DNA from: an uncultured Pelagibacteraceae bacterium
Lineage (GTDB): Bacteria; Pseudomonadota; Alphaproteobacteria; Pelagibacterales; Pelagibacteraceae
Reading direction: 5' to 3'
Assembly (NCBI GenBank): GCA_902629935.1
Contig: CACOSU010000003.1
Location: 1 to 64,000, forward strand
Length of the DNA: 64,000 bases
Each line of letters opens with the position of its first letter. The first letter of the stretch is position 1. The notes beneath the pieces were generated by a model. It saw only the letters and a list, made by a program, of their open reading frames with translations. It made no database searches and was not told the origin of the DNA. Of the stretch, positions 28,975 to 38,507 are shown one piece after another. The position numbers and the translations under genes were made by a program.

Positions 28975-30393
28975 ATGGAAAACAACTTAAGTATAGTCAA
29001 AGATCAATTTAAAGAATTACCAAATAACATTGAAGCTGAACAAGCTGTAATAGGATCCATTCTTGTAAGTAATGATATTTTTGATGAAATAAATACAATA
29101 ATTTCAAGTGCTAATTTTTATGATCCAATGCATCAAAAAATATTTGAAGCAGTTGAAAGTCTTATCTACAAAGGGATGTTAGCTAACCCTATTACTTTAA
29201 AAAATTATTTTGAAGATGAAAAAGATGATCTAAATGTTCCAGAATATTTGGTAAAAATCACAAAGTTTTCTACATCAGTTAGGCAAGCAATAGAATACTC
29301 AAAAATAATTTATGATATGTTCGTAAGAAGAGAATTAATAAAAATTTCTGAACAAACTATTGATAACGCAAAATTAAATGATCTTGATACTAACGGACAA
29401 TCTATAATCGAAAGTTCTGAAAGATTATTATTTGATTTAGCTGAAAAAGGTTCTTTCAATTCTTCTTTAGTAAAATTTGATGAAGCAATGAAACAAACAA
29501 TTGAAATGGCTTCAGCTGCTTATAAGAATGAAGAGGGAATCGTTGGTGTTCCAACTGGTTTAAGAGACTTAGATGATAAGCTTGGTGGTTTACATCAATC
29601 AGATTTAATTATTATTGCAGGTCGTCCTTCAATGGGTAAAACCTCCCTAGCAACAAATATTGCATTTAATGCTGCTCAAAAATTACAAGAAAGTGGTAAG
29701 AAATCATCCATAGCTTTCTTTTCACTTGAAATGTCTTCAGAACAATTGTCTACAAGAATTATATCTGAACAAGCTAGAATTAGCTCTAATGATATTAGAA
29801 GAGGAAGAATATCTGACGATCAATTTGATAAGTTTTTAGAAACATCAAAAAATATCTCTGAACTGCCACTTTATATAGATGAAACTCCAGCAATAAGTAT
29901 TGCAGCTTTAAGTAATAGAGCAAGACGTATTAAAAGACTTTTTGGCCTTGATATGATCGTAGTTGATTACATTCAATTAATGAGAGGAACAACATTCAAT
30001 AAAGATGGAAGAGTTCAAGAGATTTCACAAATTACTCAAGGACTTAAAGCAATTGCTAAAGAACTTTCAGTTCCTGTGGTAGCTCTTTCGCAGTTATCTC
30101 GACAAGTAGAACAAAGAGATGATCATAAGCCTCAATTGGCAGATTTAAGAGAGTCTGGCTCTATTGAGCAGGACGCAGATGTTGTAATGTTTGTTTATAG
30201 AGAAGGATATTACTTACAAAGAAAAGAGCCAAGAGAAGCTACAGTTGAACATGCGGAGTGGCAAGCAAAAATGAATGAGGTTGCACATTTGGCGCAAATT
30301 ATAATTGGAAAACAAAGACATGGTCCGATTGGTAATGTAACTCTTGAATTTGAGGAAAGATTTACAAAATTTAAGGATACTCAATTAAGTTAA
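28975..30393 (+). CDS. dnaB: Replicative DNA helicase DnaB
   Basis: Hexameric 5'-3' helicase of the replication fork, 472 residues. The N-terminal primase-interacting domain (LPNNIEAEQAVIGSILVSND) is followed by a RecA-like motor with Walker A IIAGRPSMGKTSLATNIA (about 220), FFSLEMSSEQL, Walker B IVVDYIQLM and the arginine-finger region KQRHGPIGNVTLEFEERFTKF. No intein. It follows rplI as in many alphaproteobacteria. Confidence 0.97.
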   Translation: MENNLSIVKDQFKELPNNIEAEQAVIGSILVSNDIFDEINTIISSANFYDPMHQKIFEAVESLIYKGMLANPITLKNYFEDEKDDLNVPEYLVKITKFSTSVRQAIEYSKIIYDMFVRRELIKISEQTIDNAKLNDLDTNGQSIIESSERLLFDLAEKGSFNSSLVKFDEAMKQTIEMASAAYKNEEGIVGVPTGLRDLDDKLGGLHQSDLIIIAGRPSMGKTSLATNIAFNAAQKLQESGKKSSIAFFSLEMSSEQLSTRIISEQARISSNDIRRGRISDDQFDKFLETSKNISELPLYIDETPAISIAALSNRARRIKRLFGLDMIVVDYIQLMRGTTFNKDGRVQEISQITQGLKAIAKELSVPVVALSQLSRQVEQRDDHKPQLADLRESGSIEQDADVVMFVYREGYYLQRKEPREATVEHAEWQAKMNEVAHLAQIIIGKQRHGPIGNVTLEFEERFTKFKDTQLS

Positions 30394-30414
30394 ATTCCAA
30401 TATAAAGAGCTTGA

Positions 30415-32811
30415 ATGATAGCTCATTTTTATCAAAATGTTATCCTTAAAAATCCAAAAGCAATATTTGTATTGTTAATTATTGCTATTTTAAGTTTTGG
30501 ATACTATTCAAAAAATTTTAGGCTAGATGCTTCATCAGAAACCTTATTAATAGAAGGTGACCCAGATTTAGCGTATTTGAAAGAAGTCTCTGAAAGATAT
30601 GGATCTAAAGAATTTTTAATTCTTACTTATACACCAAATGAGGGGATGGTAACTGATTCATCAATTAACAATTTATTAAGTTTAAAATATAAAATTCAGA
30701 GCTTTAACTGGGTCCATAGTGTAATTACATTATTAGATATTCCTCTTTTAAATAATTCTGATGCTCCTCTTCAAGAAAGACTAGAAAGCTTCAAAACCTT
30801 AAAAGATGAAGATGTTGATAGAAATCGAGGTTTTAAAGAAATTTTAAATAGTCCTGTTTTTAGGAATTTTGTCATTAGTGAAGATGGTAAAACTAGTGGA
30901 ATTATTGTTAACATTAAACAGTCTAAAAAATTAGAAGATATAGAAAATAAATCAAAAGAAGAAGTTGAAGTAATTAAAGATCAAATCAAAAAACAAAACC
31001 ATCAGAATATTTTAGAAATAAGACAAGTTATTAAAAGTTATGGTGATATTGGAAAAATTTATCTTGGAGGAATACCAATGATTGCTGATGATATGATGAC
31101 TTTTATTAAAAGTGATATAATTGTTTTTGGTTTAGGAGTTCTATTGTTTATAATTGCCACTTTGTGGTTTGTTTTTAGAAACCTTCTTTGGATTATAGTT
31201 CCTATAAGCAGTTGTCTTTTTTCTGTAATAATAATGATGGGGTTACTTGGTCTACTTGGATGGAAGGTTACAGTTATTTCATCAAATTTCATTGCACTGA
31301 TGTTAATTTTAACTATGGCTATGAATATTCATATGAGTACTAGGTTTCTCCAGCTTAAAAAAGATTTTCCATCAAAAAATAATTTTGAAATTATTTCCTT
31401 AACAACTTCAAAAATGTTTTGGCCAATTCTTTATACTGTTCTAACGACAATTTTTGCTTTCTTATCTTTAATTTTTAGTGAAATAAAACCTATTATTGAT
31501 TTTGGTTGGATGATGACTTTTGGATTAATTACATCATTTATCATTACATTTACCTTGCTACCTACCCTTTTAAACTTTGCACCCACAAATAATATTTCAG
31601 TTAAAAAAGAACAGAAATCTAAAATTACAAATTTACTTAGTTTAATTTCTATAAATAATAAAAACTTTATTTTCTTAGTAAGTGGAATGGTTATAATATT
31701 CAGTGTTATTGGGATAAGTAAGCTTGAAGTTGAAAATAGTTTTATAAATTACTTTGATAAGAATACTGAAATTTATAAGGGCATGAAACTTATAGATGAA
31801 GAACTGGGTGGAACCACTCCTTTAGAGGTTATTATAAAATTTCCTGAAAAAGAAAAAGTGAAAAAATTTGAAGAAGATGATGAATTTGAGGATTGGGGTG
31901 ATGAAGAAGATGCTAATGATGAAAAATACTGGTTTACTAAAGATAAAATTGACCTAATTAAATCTGTTCATAATTACTTAAATAGCTTACCAGAAATTGG
32001 TAAAGTTCTATCTTTTTCATCAATTATTGAAGTAGCTACTCAATTAAATAATAACAAGCCTTTAGGTACTTTAGAAATGGGAGTGCTTTACACTAAAATT
32101 CCTGAAAGTATTAAAACTGAAATCATCGATCCTTATCTTTCAATAAAGGATAATGAGGCTCGAATTAGTTTGAGAATAATAGACTCACAGGAAGATTTAA
32201 GAAGAAATGATTTAATTAACAAAATTAATTTTGATCTAAAAGATAAATTTGGTTTAGAAGAAAATGATTATAAATTGGCAGGTGTATTAATATTATTTAA
32301 TAATTTATTACAAAGCTTATTTAAATCTCAAATTTTAACATTGGGATTGGTTATGATTGGAATATTTTCAATGTTCATAATTTTATTTAGAAATATTAAG
32401 CTTTCATTGATTGGTGTTGTTCCAAATTTTATTGCTGCTTTTTTTATATTAGGAATAATTGGATTATTAGGGATACCTTTGGATATGATGACTATAACTA
32501 TTGCAGCAATTACAATAGGAATTGCAGTAGATAATAGCATTCACTATATTTACAGATTTAAAGAAGAATTTAATAAAATAAAGGATTACAACAAGACATT
32601 AAAAACGTGTCATGCAACTGTTGGGGTTGCTATACTAAATACTTCAATTACGATTGTTTTTGGATTTTCTATTTTAGTGTTATCAAAGTTTATTCCAACA
32701 ATTTATTTTGGTGTGTTTACTGGGCTAGCTATGCTATTAGCTATGATATCAGTCTTGACTCTTCTGCCTGCGTTAATCTTAATTGTTAAACCATTTGACA
32801 AATCATCTTAA
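30415..32811 (+). CDS. MMPL/RND-superfamily membrane exporter
   Basis: A 798-residue membrane protein of the RND superfamily with the duplicated layout of one helix, a large periplasmic loop and five helices per half. The first half has a helix at 15-33 and a bundle about 235-405; the second begins near 418 (FLVSGMVIIFSVIGI), followed by an acidic loop (EFEDWGDEEDANDEKYW) and another helix bundle with MTITIAAITIGIAVDNSIHYIYRFKEEF, a typical sterol-sensing-like/MMPL motif. Likely exports lipids or hopanoid-type hydrophobic compounds. Substrate unknown. It lies where alr and radA are often found, between dnaB and cvpA, and its stop adjoins the cvpA start (TAATG). Confidence 0.8.
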   Translation: MIAHFYQNVILKNPKAIFVLLIIAILSFGYYSKNFRLDASSETLLIEGDPDLAYLKEVSERYGSKEFLILTYTPNEGMVTDSSINNLLSLKYKIQSFNWVHSVITLLDIPLLNNSDAPLQERLESFKTLKDEDVDRNRGFKEILNSPVFRNFVISEDGKTSGIIVNIKQSKKLEDIENKSKEEVEVIKDQIKKQNHQNILEIRQVIKSYGDIGKIYLGGIPMIADDMMTFIKSDIIVFGLGVLLFIIATLWFVFRNLLWIIVPISSCLFSVIIMMGLLGLLGWKVTVISSNFIALMLILTMAMNIHMSTRFLQLKKDFPSKNNFEIISLTTSKMFWPILYTVLTTIFAFLSLIFSEIKPIIDFGWMMTFGLITSFIITFTLLPTLLNFAPTNNISVKKEQKSKITNLLSLISINNKNFIFLVSGMVIIFSVIGISKLEVENSFINYFDKNTEIYKGMKLIDEELGGTTPLEVIIKFPEKEKVKKFEEDDEFEDWGDEEDANDEKYWFTKDKIDLIKSVHNYLNSLPEIGKVLSFSSIIEVATQLNNNKPLGTLEMGVLYTKIPESIKTEIIDPYLSIKDNEARISLRIIDSQEDLRRNDLINKINFDLKDKFGLEENDYKLAGVLILFNNLLQSLFKSQILTLGLVMIGIFSMFIILFRNIKLSLIGVVPNFIAAFFILGIIGLLGIPLDMMTITIAAITIGIAVDNSIHYIYRFKEEFNKIKDYNKTLKTCHATVGVAILNTSITIVFGFSILVLSKFIPTIYFGVFTGLAMLLAMISVLTLLPALILIVKPFDKSS

Positions 32812-33356
32812 TGTTAGAAATCATAAAAGATTTTTATAAAGCAATATCAATAATTGATTTAATTTATTTAATTTTAACAATCCTATCTTTGATAAATTGT
32901 TATAAAAAGGGCTTCATTTTAAGTATCCTTTCAATGGCTAAATGGTTGCTGGCATACATAATTACATTAATTCTATTTCCAAAAATTAAACCTTATGTAA
33001 AAGACATTATTGATAATGAGTATGTGCTCGATGTTAGTTTAGGAATAATAATATTTGTCGTTGTTATATTTTTAGTTTTATTAGTAAATAAAGGAATCAG
33101 TAAAGCGGTCAGATATACAGGTATTGGTGGCCTAGATACGACATTTGGATTCTTTTTTGGTTTTATAAGAGCTTATATTATTTCAGTTTGTATATTTTCA
33201 GGTGTTCATATTGTTTATAATTACGATAAATGGCCAATAAATTTTGACAAATCATATATCTTTCCATATTTAGAAAAAGGTAGTAATTATCTGTTAAAAG
33301 AATTTCCTAATGAAAAAACATATCAAGATTCTAAAGAAAAAATTACAGAGCTATAA
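32811..33356 (+). CDS. cvpA: CvpA family membrane protein
   Basis: A 181-residue inner-membrane protein with four predicted helices (IDLIYLILTILSLINCYKKGFI, LSMAKWLLAYIITLILFP, VSLGIIIFVVVIFLVLLVNK, FIRAYIISVCIFSGVHIVY) and the family motif GGLDTTFGFFFGFIRAY. CvpA is linked to colicin V production and envelope maintenance in E. coli and commonly precedes purF. Its 3' end overlaps the purF start by 47 bp. Confidence 0.9.
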   Translation: MLEIIKDFYKAISIIDLIYLILTILSLINCYKKGFILSILSMAKWLLAYIITLILFPKIKPYVKDIIDNEYVLDVSLGIIIFVVVIFLVLLVNKGISKAVRYTGIGGLDTTFGFFFGFIRAYIISVCIFSGVHIVYNYDKWPINFDKSYIFPYLEKGSNYLLKEFPNEKTYQDSKEKITEL

Positions 33357-34791
33357 TCCAAGATTAAAAGAAGAATGTGGAGTTTTTGGTATTAGCAATG
33401 CAAAGGATTCTTCAGCTCTAACTGCGCTAGGGCTTCATGCTCTACAACATAGAGGTCAAGAAGGTTGTGGGATTGTAACTTTTGATGGAGAAAAATATTA
33501 TTCTGAAAAAAGATTTGGTTTGGTTGGCGATAATTTTAATAAAGAGAAAGTACTTTATAACCTTAAAGGAAATTATGCGATTGGCCATAACAGATACAGT
33601 ACAACTGGAAACAATATATTAAGAAATATACAGCCTTTTTTTGCTGATACCAATGCAGGTGGTATTGGTGTTGCACATAATGGAAATCTTACTAATTCAA
33701 TTGCTTTGAGAAATAAATTAGTTGAAGATGGAGCTATATTTTACACTACTTCAGATACTGAAACGATTGTTCAATTAATTGCTAAATCAAAAAGACTAAA
33801 AACGATTGACAAAGTAATTGATGCAATTTTTCAAATTCAAGGTGGCTATGCATTAGTGATGCTAACTCAAAACTCTTTAATTGGAGTTAGAGATCCTTAT
33901 GGAATTAGACCTCTGGTTATTGGTAAACTCGGCAATAGTTACGTCTTGGCATCTGAAACTTGTGCATTTGATATTATTGGTGCAAAATTTTTAAGAGAAG
34001 TTGAAAATGGTGAAATAGTTTTAATTGAAAATAATGAACTGAAAAGTATTAAGCCCTTCCCTGCTAAAAAAGTTAGGCCTTGTGTTTTTGAGTATATTTA
34101 TTTTTCAAGACCAGACAGTCTGATTGGAGGAAAAACAGCATATGAGCATAGAAAAAATATCGGAAGAGAACTTGCAAAAGAAAACAATACTGATGCTGAT
34201 ATAGTGGTTCCAGTCCCAGACTCTGGAAATGCAGCTGCTATGGGTTTTGCTCAAGAATTAAAAATGAATTTTGAACATGGTTTAATAAGAAATCATTATG
34301 TTGGTAGGACTTTTATTGAACCTAGTCAGAAAATCAGAAGCTTAGGAGTTAAATTAAAATTAAATGCAAATCAAACTACAATTAAAAATAAAAAAATAAT
34401 TCTAATTGATGATTCTCTTGTTAGAGGAACTACATCGTATAAAATAGTTAAAATGCTTTACGATGCTGGTGCTAAGGAAGTTCATGTAAAAATTGCATGC
34501 CCTGAAATAAGATACCCAGATTTCTATGGCGTAGATACACCTACAAAAAAGGAACTGTTAGCAGCAAATAAAACAAATGATGAAATTTGTGAATATATTG
34601 GAGCTAAAACTTTGAGATTTTTATCAATTGAAGGATTGTATAAAGCTATTGGTTTTGAAAAAAGAAACGAAACATATCCACAATTAACAGATCATTATTT
34701 TACTGGTGACTATCCTGTTGAATTAGTGGATGAATTAGGAGATAATAAAATAACTCAATTATCTTTATTAAGTACTGGATCAAACAATTAA
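33310..34791 (+). CDS. purF: Amidophosphoribosyltransferase
   Basis: First committed step of purine synthesis: PRPP plus glutamine to phosphoribosylamine. The mature N-terminal nucleophile Cys lies in EECGVFGISNAKDSS, so the 22 residues before it form a propeptide removed on maturation. No in-frame ATG, GTG or TTG lies between 33310 and that Cys, so the start 47 bp inside cvpA is well supported. Other motifs: LHALQHRGQEGCGIV, IGHNRYSTTG, VPVPDSGNAAAMGF, and the PRPP loop IILIDDSLVRGTTS. 493 residues, normal. Confidence 0.97.
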   Translation: MKKHIKILKKKLQSYNPRLKEECGVFGISNAKDSSALTALGLHALQHRGQEGCGIVTFDGEKYYSEKRFGLVGDNFNKEKVLYNLKGNYAIGHNRYSTTGNNILRNIQPFFADTNAGGIGVAHNGNLTNSIALRNKLVEDGAIFYTTSDTETIVQLIAKSKRLKTIDKVIDAIFQIQGGYALVMLTQNSLIGVRDPYGIRPLVIGKLGNSYVLASETCAFDIIGAKFLREVENGEIVLIENNELKSIKPFPAKKVRPCVFEYIYFSRPDSLIGGKTAYEHRKNIGRELAKENNTDADIVVPVPDSGNAAAMGFAQELKMNFEHGLIRNHYVGRTFIEPSQKIRSLGVKLKLNANQTTIKNKKIILIDDSLVRGTTSYKIVKMLYDAGAKEVHVKIACPEIRYPDFYGVDTPTKKELLAANKTNDEICEYIGAKTLRFLSIEGLYKAIGFEKRNETYPQLTDHYFTGDYPVELVDELGDNKITQLSLLSTGSNN

Positions 34792-34794
34792 GTT

Positions 34795-35352
34795 ATGAAA
34801 ACAGTAAATTTTACTGAAATGAAAAATGGAACTAAGGAAGATTATGAGCTTCTTGAAAAATTAGAGAAAAATTTTGAGAGACAAACAGCCGAAAGAATTT
34901 TAAATTATTTATCTAAACAAACTTCAACTTTAGAAGGTTATAAAATCACTAGATTAGAACACTCTTTACAAGCTGCAACAAGAGCTTTTAAAAATAAGGA
35001 AAGTGATGAAATGGTTGTTGCAACTTTATTGCATGATATTGGAGATGATCTTGCTCCAATGAATCATTCTCAATACGCTGCATCCATATTAAGACCTTAT
35101 GTTTCCGAGAGAACTTATTGGATTATTCTTCATCATGGTCTTTTTCAAACTTTCTACAGTGCTGATCATTTAGGTGGTGATAAAAATGCAAGAGATCAAT
35201 TTAAAAACCATAAATATTATCAAGACACAATAGATTTTTGTGAAAAATATGATCAGTGCTCGTTTGATCCTGATTATAAAAGTATGACTTTGGATGATTT
35301 TAGGCCATTAGTTAAAAAAATATTTTCTAGAGAGCCTTATTATCATCTTTAA
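34795..35352 (+). CDS. HD-domain protein, PhnZ-like HD oxygenase/hydrolase family
   Basis: A 185-residue HD-superfamily protein. Candidate metal ligands are His56 (TRLEHSLQAA), His80-Asp81 (TLLHDIGDDLAP), His90 (NHSQYAA), His113/114 (ILHHGLFQ) and Asp143 (KYDQCSFDPDY). This six-ligand pattern and size resemble the mixed-valence di-iron HD oxygenases (PhnZ, TmpB, inositol-oxygenase-like) as well as HD phosphohydrolases; sequence alone does not decide between them. It starts three bases after purF and precedes gshA. No phosphonate genes adjoin it. Confidence 0.6.
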   Translation: MKTVNFTEMKNGTKEDYELLEKLEKNFERQTAERILNYLSKQTSTLEGYKITRLEHSLQAATRAFKNKESDEMVVATLLHDIGDDLAPMNHSQYAASILRPYVSERTYWIILHHGLFQTFYSADHLGGDKNARDQFKNHKYYQDTIDFCEKYDQCSFDPDYKSMTLDDFRPLVKKIFSREPYYHL

Positions 35353-35381
35353 ATTTACATATAAATCAGTACTTAAAGATC

Positions 35382-36677
35382 ATGATCGATACAAAAGATA
35401 AAATTGTAGAATATTTTTCATCAGGTATCAAAGATACAAAAAATTTTAGAATTGGAATTGAACATGAAAAGTTTCTTTTTAATAAAAACAATAATAAGAG
35501 AGTAGATTATTCAAAAATAAAAGAAATGTTTCAAGCTCTTCAAGAGTTTGGTTGGAAGCCAATATTTGAAAAAAAAAATATTATCGGATTAAATAAGGGA
35601 GGAAAAAATATTACCCTTGAACCAGGCAATCAAATTGAACTTTCTGGAGATAAATTAAATCATATGCACGAGGCATGTGCTGAATCACAAGATTATCTTT
35701 TCGAACTTGAGCAAGTAGCAAAAAAACTAGATATTAAAATTGTTAGCTCAGGTTTTGACCCTTTCTCCAAATTAGAAGAAATTCCAAATAATCCTAAGGA
35801 AAGATATGAATTAATGACTAAAAGTATGCCCTTGGGTGGTGAATTAAGTTTGGATATGATGTACAGAACATGTGGAACTCAATTGAACATTGATTATAAG
35901 TCTGAAGAGGATTTCAAAAAAAAATTTTTAGTAACAAATTCAATAGTTCCAATTACAATAGCTCTATTTGCTAATTCTTCTATAGTTGAAAAAAAAAATA
36001 GTAATTATTTATCTTATAGATCAAAAGTATGGCAAAGTACTTCTAGAGGTGGGCTACCTAAAATATTTTTTGAGGATTTAAATTTTGAAAAATATGCTGA
36101 ATTTGTAATGGAATTTCCTATATTATTTATTCAACATGAAGACAAATATGTACCTGGATCTAGTTATAAATTTATTGATTTTATGAACGGAAAAATCAAT
36201 GAGATTGGAAATAGATTACCTACAGAAAATGACCTAACAATTCATTTAAGCACTATATTCACAGAAAATAGATTAAAAAAATATATAGAATTAAGATCTA
36301 TGGATACTTGTGGCTGGGATTGTCTTTGTTCTGGACCAGCTTTTTTTATTGGAATGCTTTATGGTAATTTAGATGAAGTACATGAGTTAACTAAAAAATG
36401 GGACAAAAATAGAATCATCAACGCATACCTCGAGTCTCCAAAAAAAGGTTTTAACACAGAACTAATGGGAAAAGATTTACATTATTGGGCTTCAACCTTG
36501 TTAGATCTTTCGAGAAAGGGTCTTAATAATAGAGATATATTAAGTAAAAAAGGGAAAAACGAAACTTTATTTTTAAATCACTTAAAAAAAGTGGTTTTTA
36601 ACAAGTCAACAAATGCAGATTATATGATTGATAAATTTTCAAATGACGAAAATTTAGAAGAATTGTATGACCAGTAA
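35382..36677 (+). CDS. gshA: Glutamate-cysteine ligase, plant/alphaproteobacterial type
   Basis: First step of glutathione synthesis. The 431-residue protein has the GCS2-like (plant-type) pattern: RIGIEHEKFLF, ITLEPGNQIELSGDKL, MPLGGELSLDMMYRTCGTQLNIDY, YLSYRSKVWQSTSRGGLPK and ELRSMDTCGWDCLCSGPAFFIGMLYG. It overlaps gshB by 11 bp, giving a two-gene glutathione operon. Confidence 0.94.
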   Translation: MIDTKDKIVEYFSSGIKDTKNFRIGIEHEKFLFNKNNNKRVDYSKIKEMFQALQEFGWKPIFEKKNIIGLNKGGKNITLEPGNQIELSGDKLNHMHEACAESQDYLFELEQVAKKLDIKIVSSGFDPFSKLEEIPNNPKERYELMTKSMPLGGELSLDMMYRTCGTQLNIDYKSEEDFKKKFLVTNSIVPITIALFANSSIVEKKNSNYLSYRSKVWQSTSRGGLPKIFFEDLNFEKYAEFVMEFPILFIQHEDKYVPGSSYKFIDFMNGKINEIGNRLPTENDLTIHLSTIFTENRLKKYIELRSMDTCGWDCLCSGPAFFIGMLYGNLDEVHELTKKWDKNRIINAYLESPKKGFNTELMGKDLHYWASTLLDLSRKGLNNRDILSKKGKNETLFLNHLKKVVFNKSTNADYMIDKFSNDENLEELYDQ

Positions 36678-37593
36678 AATTATTGCAATACAAGGAAACC
36701 ATCCTTCTAAATTAAACCCCTTAACTGATACAAGCATTTTTCTTGCTAACGAAATTCAGAGTAAAAAATATAAGATTTTCTATTATGATCCAAAAAATCT
36801 TTCAATTATAAATTCAAAAGTTATAGCTAAAGGCTTTTTTGTTAAATTTAATTATAAAAATAAAAAGTTTTTTAAAATTTTAAAAAAACAAGTTTTAAAT
36901 TTAACAAATTGTAAGTTTATTTTAATTCGCCAGGATCCACCTTTTAATATTGAATATATATCTACTACTTACATCCTAGATAGAATAAAAGATAAAGTTA
37001 AAATAGTAAATAATCCAACTTCTATAAGAAATATATCTGAAAAATTATACTCAGCAAAATATCAAAAATTTATGCCCAGCACTATTTTTACACAAGATTT
37101 AAATGAAATTGGTAATTTCATTAAAAGACATAAAAAAATTGTTATAAAACCTATCCATAGCTATAGTGGCAATGATATTCACTTGCTTAAAAATTTCAAT
37201 TCAAAGTTAATAAATAAATTTATCAAAAAACACGATCATGTGATGTGCCAAAAGTTTTTAACTAAAATAAGTAAAGGAGATAAAAGAGTTTTTATTATAA
37301 ATGGCAAAGTTTGTGGAGCTATATCAAGAGTTCCAAAACCAGGATCAATCTTAAGCAATATGAGCAAAGGTGCTAAGCCAATGAATACAAGATTAACAAA
37401 AAGAGAAAGTAAAATATCTAAATTGATTGCTAAAGATTTAAAAAAAGAAAAAATATTTTTTGCAGGAATTGACTTTATTGATCAAAAACTTAATGGAGAT
37501 ATCAATATCACATCTCCTACTGGATTAAAGACTCTTTACGATTTGTCAGGTAAAAATCTAGCCATAACATTTTGGAAAGAACTTAAGGCGTGA
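36667..37593 (+). CDS. gshB: Glutathione synthetase
   Basis: ATP-grasp ligase joining gamma-glutamylcysteine and glycine. The 308 residues show LIRQDPPFNIEYI (N-terminal substrate domain), NNPTSIRNISEKLYSAKY, IVIKPIHSYSGNDIHLL, GDKRVFIINGKVCGAISRVP and the C-terminal FFAGIDFIDQKLNGDINITSPTG metal-binding region. It overlaps gshA by 11 bp, and the EamA gene after it starts at a GTGA junction. Glycine demand here links to the glycine-metabolism genes elsewhere in the window. Confidence 0.94.
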   Translation: MTSKIIAIQGNHPSKLNPLTDTSIFLANEIQSKKYKIFYYDPKNLSIINSKVIAKGFFVKFNYKNKKFFKILKKQVLNLTNCKFILIRQDPPFNIEYISTTYILDRIKDKVKIVNNPTSIRNISEKLYSAKYQKFMPSTIFTQDLNEIGNFIKRHKKIVIKPIHSYSGNDIHLLKNFNSKLINKFIKKHDHVMCQKFLTKISKGDKRVFIINGKVCGAISRVPKPGSILSNMSKGAKPMNTRLTKRESKISKLIAKDLKKEKIFFAGIDFIDQKLNGDINITSPTGLKTLYDLSGKNLAITFWKELKA

Positions 37594-38450
37594 AAAATTT
37601 TACAGATCAGCAAAAAGGTTCGTTAATGGCTTTTGTTGCTGTTATGTTTATCACACCTGATTCTTTATTTATAAGATTGTCAAGTATTGAGACTTGGAGT
37701 TTAGTTTTTTATCGAGGAGCAATTCCATTTTTTGCTGTCTTTGTTGGGATGTTGATTATTTATAAATTCAACTTCTTTAGCATGCTTTTTACCAGCGGAT
37801 ATCATGGTGTAATATATATAGCCACATTTTCTATAACTAACATCGCATTTGTGGTTTCTATTCAAAATACAAATGTTGCCAATACACTAGTAATGATTGC
37901 AATGGCCCCTATGTTGTCTGCAATTTTAGGAGGTATCTTTTTAAAAGAAATGCCAGATAATAAGACGTGGACTGCAATTGGTATCACCTTTTTTGCAGCA
38001 GTTTATATTTTTTATGACTCTTTACAGTTAGGTAATATTTTAGGTGATGTGCTGGGATTAATCTGTGCCTTAGGTTTAGCGGTTGGAGCAGTAATAATCC
38101 GATCAGCTAAAAATAAAAATTTAGTGCCTGCAGCAGTTGTGGGAAAGTTGGTTGTAGCTATTTTTGCAATGTTTTTTATAGAAACTTATGTTCTTTTAGA
38201 AAAAGATTTATTAATAGTTCCGCTTATGTGTATTATGTGCGTTGCTATACCTTTTGTTTTGGTAACTATAGCCCCAAGATATATTCCAGCAGAAGAGGTA
38301 AATTTATTCTTTTTATTAGAGACCATTATTGGTCCTATATGGGTTTGGTTGGTAATCAAAGAACAACCAAGCTTAGAAACTATTCAAGGAGGCATTGTAA
38401 TCATAATAACAATTGCGATTCACTCATTTCTTAAGCTTAAAAAATCTTAG
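37590..38450 (+). CDS. EamA/DMT-family transporter
   Basis: A 286-residue protein with about ten hydrophobic helices in two EamA-type repeats (SLMAFVAVMFITPDSLFIRLSSIETWSLVFYRG; later IPAEEVNLFFLLETIIGPIWVWLVI). The start is GTG overlapping the gshB stop (GTGA). Drug/metabolite transporters of this type export or import small metabolites; the substrate cannot be read from sequence. Position behind gshAB might hint at thiol or amino acid export, but that is speculative. Confidence 0.85.
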   Translation: MKNFTDQQKGSLMAFVAVMFITPDSLFIRLSSIETWSLVFYRGAIPFFAVFVGMLIIYKFNFFSMLFTSGYHGVIYIATFSITNIAFVVSIQNTNVANTLVMIAMAPMLSAILGGIFLKEMPDNKTWTAIGITFFAAVYIFYDSLQLGNILGDVLGLICALGLAVGAVIIRSAKNKNLVPAAVVGKLVVAIFAMFFIETYVLLEKDLLIVPLMCIMCVAIPFVLVTIAPRYIPAEEVNLFFLLETIIGPIWVWLVIKEQPSLETIQGGIVIIITIAIHSFLKLKKS

Positions 38451-38507
38451 ACCATAAATTACAATTAACTTGATTTAGCCACAAATCGGAAATAGATAGC
38501 GTTTCAT

